Below, one piece after another: positions 60,050 through 64,000 of a stretch of 64,000 nt of DNA; position 1 is the stretch's first letter, and every line of letters begins with the position of its first letter. Position numbers and translations under genes: made by a program. Source of the DNA: an uncultured Oscillospiraceae bacterium (lineage in GTDB: Bacteria; Bacillota; Clostridia; Oscillospirales; Oscillospiraceae); assembly GCA_947630785.1 (NCBI GenBank), contig CANRIW010000003.1, positions 49,763 through 113,762 of the forward strand, read 5' to 3'. The notes beneath the pieces were generated by a model. The model was not told the origin of the DNA. It ran no database searches and saw nothing but the letters and a program-made list of their open reading frames with translations.

Positions 60050-61483
60050 ATGAAGCTGTCCCGTCTGCTGTCTGTGCTCCGTCTGCCCTGCCCCGCCGAT
60101 GTGGAGATCACCGCCCTGGCCTGCGACTCCAGAGAGGTCGGCCCCGGCGCGCTGTTCGTGGCCCTCCCCGGGGCAAAAGAGGACGGCCATGCCCACATCG
60201 ACGACGCCGTCCGGCGGGGGGCCGCCGCCGTCCTCTGCGCCCCGCCCCTGCCGGAGGGGGTGCCCGCCGTGGCCGTGGATGACCCCCGGGCCGCCCTGGG
60301 ACCTTTGGCCGCCCAGTTCTACGGCTGGCCCGCAAGGCAGATGACCCTGCTGGCCGTCACCGGCACCAAGGGCAAGACCACCACCGCCCATATGCTCCGC
60401 GCCATCCTCACCCAGGCGGGGCACACCTGCGGCATGATCGGCACCCTGGGGGCCTTCCTCGGCGATACCCTCATCGCCCCCGCCGTCAACACCACCCCGG
60501 AGCCCATCGCCCTCCACCGGACCCTTCGGCGGATGGCCGACGGGGGCTGCACCCACGTGGTCATGGAGGTGTCCTCCCAGGCCATGAAGCTCCGCCGGGT
60601 GGAGGGGGTCGACTTCGCCGCCGGACTGTTCCTCAACCTGTCCCCGGACCACATCGGCGCGTATGAGCACGCATCCTTCGACGAGTACCGGGCCTGCAAA
60701 GCCGCCCTGTTCCGCCAGTGCCGGGTGGCGGTGGGCAATCTGGCCGACCCCGCCTGGCCCGCAATGCGCTCCCAGCTCCGCCCCGGCGCCCCCGTCCTCA
60801 CCTTCGGGACGTGCTCCGGCGCCGATGTGCGCGGCGTCTCCGTCACCCCGGTTGGCCTGGCCTCCCTCCTCACCGTGGCGGGGTCGTGGTCGCCCTATGC
60901 CGTCTCCATGCCGGGGGACTTCAACGCCGCCAACGCCCTGGCCGCCATCGCCCTCTGCCGCGCCGTCGGCGTGGACGACGCCGCCGTCCGCCGGGGGCTG
61001 GCCCACGTCTCCGTACCGGGGCGGACCCAGATCTTCCCGGCCCCCGCCCCATACACCGTACTCATCGACTACGCCCACAACGGACAGTCCTTCCGGGCCC
61101 TGCTCTCCGCCCTCCGGCCCCACGTGACGGGCCGGATCATCGCCCTGTTCGGCGCGGGGGGCGACCGGCCTCCCATCCGCCGCGCCGATATGGCCCGGGC
61201 CGCCGCGGAGTTCGCCGACGCCGCCGTCCTCACCGAGGACAATCCCCGGTCCGAGGACCCCGCCGCCATCTGCGCCCGGATCGCCGCCGAAATCGGGGAC
61301 GCCATCCCCCACATCACCGTCCCCGACCGCCGGGAGGCCATCTTCGCCGCCCTGGATATGGCCCGCCCCGGCGACCTGGTGGCCCTGCTGGGCAAGGGAC
61401 ACGAGGACTACATCGAGACGAACGGCGTCCGGCGGCACTTCTCCGAGTGGGAGGTGCTGGAGGAGTATTTCGGCCGCCTATAG
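60050..61483 (+). CDS. murE: UDP-MurNAc-tripeptide synthetase MurE (meso-DAP type)
   Basis: A 477-residue Mur ligase that adds the third stem-peptide residue. The Mur N-domain has ITALACDSREVGPGALFVALPGAKEDGHAHI, the ATP loop is TGTKGKTTTAHML, and MEVSSQAMKLRRVEGVDFAAGLFLNLSPDHI, IDYAHNGQSFRALL and LGKGHEDYIE follow (read in parts). The DNPR motif in LTEDNPRSEDP indicates meso-diaminopimelate specificity. The ATG at 60050 follows AAAGGGGGAAG; an in-frame start 16 codons earlier has no ribosome site. It lies after a terminator, so it is expressed separately from the fusion. Confidence 0.93.
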   Translation: MKLSRLLSVLRLPCPADVEITALACDSREVGPGALFVALPGAKEDGHAHIDDAVRRGAAAVLCAPPLPEGVPAVAVDDPRAALGPLAAQFYGWPARQMTLLAVTGTKGKTTTAHMLRAILTQAGHTCGMIGTLGAFLGDTLIAPAVNTTPEPIALHRTLRRMADGGCTHVVMEVSSQAMKLRRVEGVDFAAGLFLNLSPDHIGAYEHASFDEYRACKAALFRQCRVAVGNLADPAWPAMRSQLRPGAPVLTFGTCSGADVRGVSVTPVGLASLLTVAGSWSPYAVSMPGDFNAANALAAIALCRAVGVDDAAVRRGLAHVSVPGRTQIFPAPAPYTVLIDYAHNGQSFRALLSALRPHVTGRIIALFGAGGDRPPIRRADMARAAAEFADAAVLTEDNPRSEDPAAICARIAAEIGDAIPHITVPDRREAIFAALDMARPGDLVALLGKGHEDYIETNGVRRHFSEWEVLEEYFGRL

Positions 61484-61488
61484 GCGCA

Positions 61489-61523
61489 AAACGCCGCCTC
61501 CGGGATGACCGGAGGCGGCGTTT
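61489..61523. terminator. Bidirectional terminator between murE and buk
   Basis: A perfect 15-bp stem AAACGCCGCCTCCGG with loop GATGA serves both convergent genes. Confidence 0.9.
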
Positions 61524-61534
61524 CAGCGCTGTGT

Positions 61535-62614
61535 TCAGTTTCTGGGGCGGTCAGGGCTCACGTAGGTCTTGGCCTGTTCCTCGCCCCGGAGGACCCGGAG
61601 CCCGCCCAGAGCCAGGGACTGCATCTCGTCCTCGCCGGCGTAGATGACCACCGGGGCGATCCAGTCCACATAGTCGGTGACGGCCTGGGTAAAGTACTTG
61701 GAGTAGGCGATGCCGCCGGTGAGGATGATGGCGTCCACCTTCCCCTTCACGCCGGGGGCGCACTTGGCGATGTTCTTGGCCACGTTGAGGGCCATGGCGT
61801 CATAGATGAGCTTGGCGTGCTCGTCGCCGGCGGCGATCATTTTCTCCACCTCCCGGCTGTCGGTGGTGCCCAGGTGGGCCATGAGGCCGCCCCGGCTCTT
61901 GACGGTCTTCATCACGTCCTTCTGGGTGGCGCCGGGGGCGAAGCACTTGGCGATCACGTCGAACATGGGCAGGCCGCCGGCCCGCTCGGGGGAGAAGGGG
62001 CCCTCCTCGTCGTTGATAAAGTCCTCGATCTTCCCGTTGTGGTGGAGGTTCACCGAGATGCCGCCCCCCAGGTGGGCCACGATGACGGTGATGTCCTGAT
62101 AGGGCCTGCCCTGTTCCCTGGCGTAGCGCATGGCGGCGGCCCGGGTGTTCAGGTTGTGGCCCATGCCCTTGCGCTGCATCTCAGGCAGGCCGGTGATCTT
62201 GTTGATGGGGGTGAGTTCCTCCACGGTGACGCCGTCGTAGATGTAGGCGGGGATGCCCAGCTCCTTGCCGATGGCGTCGGCGATCATGGCGCCCACGTTG
62301 GAGGCGTGCTCGTTGCGGGGTTTGTTGCGGAGCTGCCAGACCATGTCGTCGTTGACGGCGTAGGCGCCGGCCTCGATGGCGGTGAGCAGGCCACCCCGGG
62401 AGACGATGCCGTTGAGAGAATCCAGGGGGATGTCGTGTGCGGCCAGGGTCTTGAGGACCAGATCCTTGCGGAACTCGTACTGGTCGGCCACCTTGTCAAA
62501 GGGGGCCAGCTCCTCGGGGGAGTGGGTGACGGACTCCACGAACAGGGCCTTCTCGTCGTCGAACACGGCAAGCTTGGTGGAGGTGGAGCCGGGGTTCAGA
62601 ATGAGCAGACGCAT
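61535..62614 (-). CDS. buk: Butyrate kinase (or branched-chain acyl kinase)
   Basis: A 359-residue ASKHA-fold kinase that converts acyl phosphate and ADP to fatty acid and ATP. LILNPGSTSTKLAVFDDEK is the phosphate-1 region; VAHLGGGISVNLHHNGKIEDF and RGGLMAHLGTTDSREVEKMI follow, and IILTGGIAYSKYF is the adenosine motif. The length fits butyrate kinase better than acetate kinase (about 400). The ptb gene lies 12 bp upstream. Butyrate, isobutyrate and isovalerate kinases cannot be told apart by motif. Confidence 0.94.
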   Translation of the reverse strand: MRLLILNPGSTSTKLAVFDDEKALFVESVTHSPEELAPFDKVADQYEFRKDLVLKTLAAHDIPLDSLNGIVSRGGLLTAIEAGAYAVNDDMVWQLRNKPRNEHASNVGAMIADAIGKELGIPAYIYDGVTVEELTPINKITGLPEMQRKGMGHNLNTRAAAMRYAREQGRPYQDITVIVAHLGGGISVNLHHNGKIEDFINDEEGPFSPERAGGLPMFDVIAKCFAPGATQKDVMKTVKSRGGLMAHLGTTDSREVEKMIAAGDEHAKLIYDAMALNVAKNIAKCAPGVKGKVDAIILTGGIAYSKYFTQAVTDYVDWIAPVVIYAGEDEMQSLALGGLRVLRGEEQAKTYVSPDRPRN

Positions 62615-62626
62615 ATGTAGTCCTCC

Positions 62627-63535
62627 TTACTTCTGGGCGGCCACCGCGCTGATGACGATGGACAGATACTTCTCCTCGGGGGTGGAGCCGCGGCTGGTCA
62701 TGACGATGGGGCACTTGGCGCCCACGATGAAACCGGCCATCTTGGCGTGGCAGGTGACGGCCAGCATCTTGCCCATGATGTTGCCGGCGTGGATGTTGGG
62801 GGCCACCAGCACGTCGCAGTCACCGGCGCAGGGGCTTACAAACCCCTTGAACTCGGCGATCTCTTTGGACACGGCGCAGTCATAGGAGATGGGGCCCTCC
62901 ACGATGCAGCCGGGGATCTCCCCCCGCTGGTTCATCTGCTTCAGAGCGTCGCCCTCCACCGTCTCGGGCATCTTGGGGTTCAGCTTCTCCACGCAGGCCA
63001 AGATCCCTACCTTGGGCATGTCGTAGCCCATGGCCCGGAGGGTGTCCACGGTGTTCAGGATGATATCCTTCTTTTGCTCCAGGGTGGGATAGGTCACCAT
63101 GCCGCCGTCCACGGGCACCAGCAGCTTGTGGTAGGTGGGAATCTCAAAGGCGGTGAAGTGGCTCATGGTGCGGCCCTGGCCCAGGCCGTTCTCCTTGTCC
63201 ACCACGGCCTTCAGCAGCACGGAGGTGTCCAGCTTGCCCTTCATCAAAAAGTCGGCCTTCCCCTCCCGGACCAGGGCCACGGCCTTCCGGGCGGACTCGG
63301 CCAGGTCGGGCACGTCGTAGATGTCCTCCTCGGGCACGGTGGCGTTGAACTCGGCCAGGGCGGCGTCGATGGCGGCCTTGTCGCCCACCAGCACGGGGAT
63401 GGCGATGCCCTCCTCCCGGGCCTTCAGCACGGCCTCGATTGTGTGGGAGTCGCCGGCGGCGGCGACGGCCATGCGGGCGGTGTGGGGCTTGCTCTTGGCG
63501 GCGTGGATGAGCTCGTCGAACGTTTTGAAAACCAT
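62627..63535 (-). CDS. ptb: Phosphate butyryltransferase (phosphotransacylase)
   Basis: A 302-residue enzyme that swaps CoA for phosphate on butyryl-CoA or branched acyl-CoA. MVFKTFDELIHAAKSKPHTARMAVAAAGDSHTIEAVLKA begins it (read in parts), and GILACVEKLNPKMPETVEGDALKQMNQRGEIPGCIVEGPISYD-type segments and VAPNIHAGNIMGKML follow, typical of Ptb. With buk it turns acyl-CoA into acid plus ATP. The promoter and a candidate operator, identical over 16 bases to that of the Vor operon, lie just upstream. RBS AAAGGGGA. Confidence 0.94.
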   Translation of the reverse strand: MVFKTFDELIHAAKSKPHTARMAVAAAGDSHTIEAVLKAREEGIAIPVLVGDKAAIDAALAEFNATVPEEDIYDVPDLAESARKAVALVREGKADFLMKGKLDTSVLLKAVVDKENGLGQGRTMSHFTAFEIPTYHKLLVPVDGGMVTYPTLEQKKDIILNTVDTLRAMGYDMPKVGILACVEKLNPKMPETVEGDALKQMNQRGEIPGCIVEGPISYDCAVSKEIAEFKGFVSPCAGDCDVLVAPNIHAGNIMGKMLAVTCHAKMAGFIVGAKCPIVMTSRGSTPEEKYLSIVISAVAAQK

Positions 63536-63564
63536 GATGGATTTCCCCTTTCCTGTATTGAAAA

Positions 63565-63583
63565 ATCATATATCTTGCAAGAT
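63565..63583. promoter_or_regulatory. Candidate operator upstream of ptb-buk
   Basis: ATCATATATCTTGCAA at 63565-63580 is identical to 32777-32792 of the Vor promoter. It contains the perfect 12-base palindrome ATCTTGCAAGAT (63572-63583). It lies just downstream of the predicted ptb transcription start, a blocking position. Confidence 0.68.
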
Positions 63584-63596
63584 TTCTTCTGCTTTT

Positions 63597-63624
63597 AGAA
63601 TACTACTTTTTCACCAAAAGTCAA
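63597..63624 (-). promoter_or_regulatory. Sigma-A promoter for ptb-buk
   Basis: On the minus strand, TTGACT (63624-63619) and TATTCT (63602-63597) have a 16-bp spacer. Confidence 0.72.
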
Positions 63625-63699
63625 GCGTATTTTTGGTTGGGATTTTGCACAAAAGTACAGGCCAAAATCCGTCACATTCGACGAGAATCAAGTTTCCCC

Positions 63700-63728
63700 T
63701 TGCACTTTTCCCGCCTGTCCGTTATACT
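63700..63728 (+). promoter_or_regulatory. Sigma-A promoter for the GntR gene
   Basis: TTGCAC at 63700-63705 and TATACT at 63723-63728 have a 17-bp spacer, with transcription from about 63735. Confidence 0.72.
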
Positions 63729-63730
63729 TT

Positions 63731-63746
63731 ATATGTTGCAAGAAAT
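63731..63746. promoter_or_regulatory. Candidate operator at the GntR promoter start
   Basis: ATATGTTGCAAGAAAT keeps the TTGCAA centre and AT-rich flanks of the sites before ptb and the Vor operon and covers the predicted start of transcription. It is a weaker match, compatible with autoregulation. Confidence 0.5.
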
Positions 63747-63768
63747 AAGATATAGGAGGTCCCCCCTC

Positions 63769-64000
63769 ATGCCCGCCATTAAAAAGCGCTCCCTGGTGGA
63801 TCAGGTCTATGACCGGCTCCGCTCCGACATCGCCGCTCTGCGCATCCCCCTGGGCAGCCGGGTCAACGTCAACGAGCTCCAGGACACCCTGGGCGTGTCC
63901 TGCACCCCCATCCGGGAGGCAATCAACCGGCTCCAGCAGGAGGGGCTCATCGAATATGAGAACAACATCGGGGCGCGGGTCATCGCCCTCACCCCCAAGG
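63769..64000 (+). CDS. GntR family transcriptional regulator, 5' part only
   Basis: The first 77 residues of a regulator that runs off the window. KKRSLVDQVYDRLRSDIAALRIPLGSRVNVNELQDTLGVSCTPIREAINRLQQEGLI (read in parts) is the winged helix of the GntR family, with the CTPIREA recognition helix typical of the FadR/FCD branch that senses small acids. RBS AGGAGG lies 9 bp before the ATG. It is divergent from ptb-buk, separated by about 230 bp that hold both promoters and TTGCAA-centred sites, so it is the likely regulator of ptb-buk. Confidence 0.88.
   Translation, partial: MPAIKKRSLVDQVYDRLRSDIAALRIPLGSRVNVNELQDTLGVSCTPIREAINRLQQEGLIEYENNIGARVIALTPK

Overview
The window is about 64 kb of a GC-rich (roughly 60-65 percent) chromosome from an anaerobic, butyrate-associated Clostridia bacterium. 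It most resembles the Oscillospiraceae (Flavonifractor, Lawsonibacter, Pseudoflavonifractor type). This placement is inference from gene content: an acyl-kinase/phosphotransacylase pair (ptb-buk), a ferredoxin-linked 2-oxoacid oxidoreductase, formate-THF ligase under a ZTP riboswitch, a T-box upstream of pheST, sporulation-type genes (SpoIIQ-like, SpoVB-like) and many AGGAGG ribosome sites. Nearly all of it is ordinary chromosomal backbone. I see no insertion sequence, prophage, CRISPR array or rRNA operon, and only one tRNA gene.

Layout. 1-7.4 kb: a partial NAD(P)HX repair gene, a T-box leader, then DUF2500, flavin-split-barrel, pheS, pheT (with an extra domain), a SnoaL-like protein and a split TauE pair. 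7.4-13 kb (minus): a glycolytic run pgk-tpiA-gpmI-eno behind trmL. 13.2-18.1 kb: three tandem DUF4358-like lipoproteins and an MBOAT/DHHW pair for extracellular O-acylation. 18.2-22.5 kb: a surface protein, cinA, tRNA-Arg(CCT), a GNAT and a ferritin-like protein. 22.6-29.7 kb: polA, rimI, tsaD, then ZTP riboswitch-fhs and a YmfI-like reductase. 29.8-32.7 kb (minus): an ECF sigma/membrane partner pair and thiI. 32.8-36.3 kb: a P-loop protein plus the four-subunit Vor/Kor oxidoreductase. 36.4-44.4 kb: a membrane HTH sensor, a Bce-like ABC exporter, a GH13 enzyme, a MATE exporter and a SpoIIQ-like peptidase with a sigma-F-like promoter. 44.5-55.6 kb: pcrA, rqcP-like, FNT channel, HU, mazG, spoVB-like, recJ, relA/spoT. 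55.6-61.5 kb: a D-aspartate-ligase-like ATP-grasp enzyme, an aspartate racemase, a MurE-ArgB fusion and a second canonical MurE. 61.5-64 kb: buk, ptb and the start of a GntR regulator.

Two systems stand out. First, the cell-wall block at 55.6-60 kb joins a D-Asp ligase homologue, an Asp racemase and a MurE-acetylglutamate-kinase fusion that lacks the DAP-recognition DNPR motif, next to a separate MurE that keeps it. This suggests a second, non-DAP stem-peptide route, perhaps ornithine- or lysine-based with a D-Asp branch. Second, a 16-nt sequence is shared exactly between the promoter of the Vor operon (32.8 kb) and the promoter of ptb-buk (63.6 kb), and a related site sits at the start of the gntR promoter. 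This suggests one regulator controls branched-chain 2-oxoacid oxidation and the acyl-CoA-to-ATP step, about 31 kb apart.
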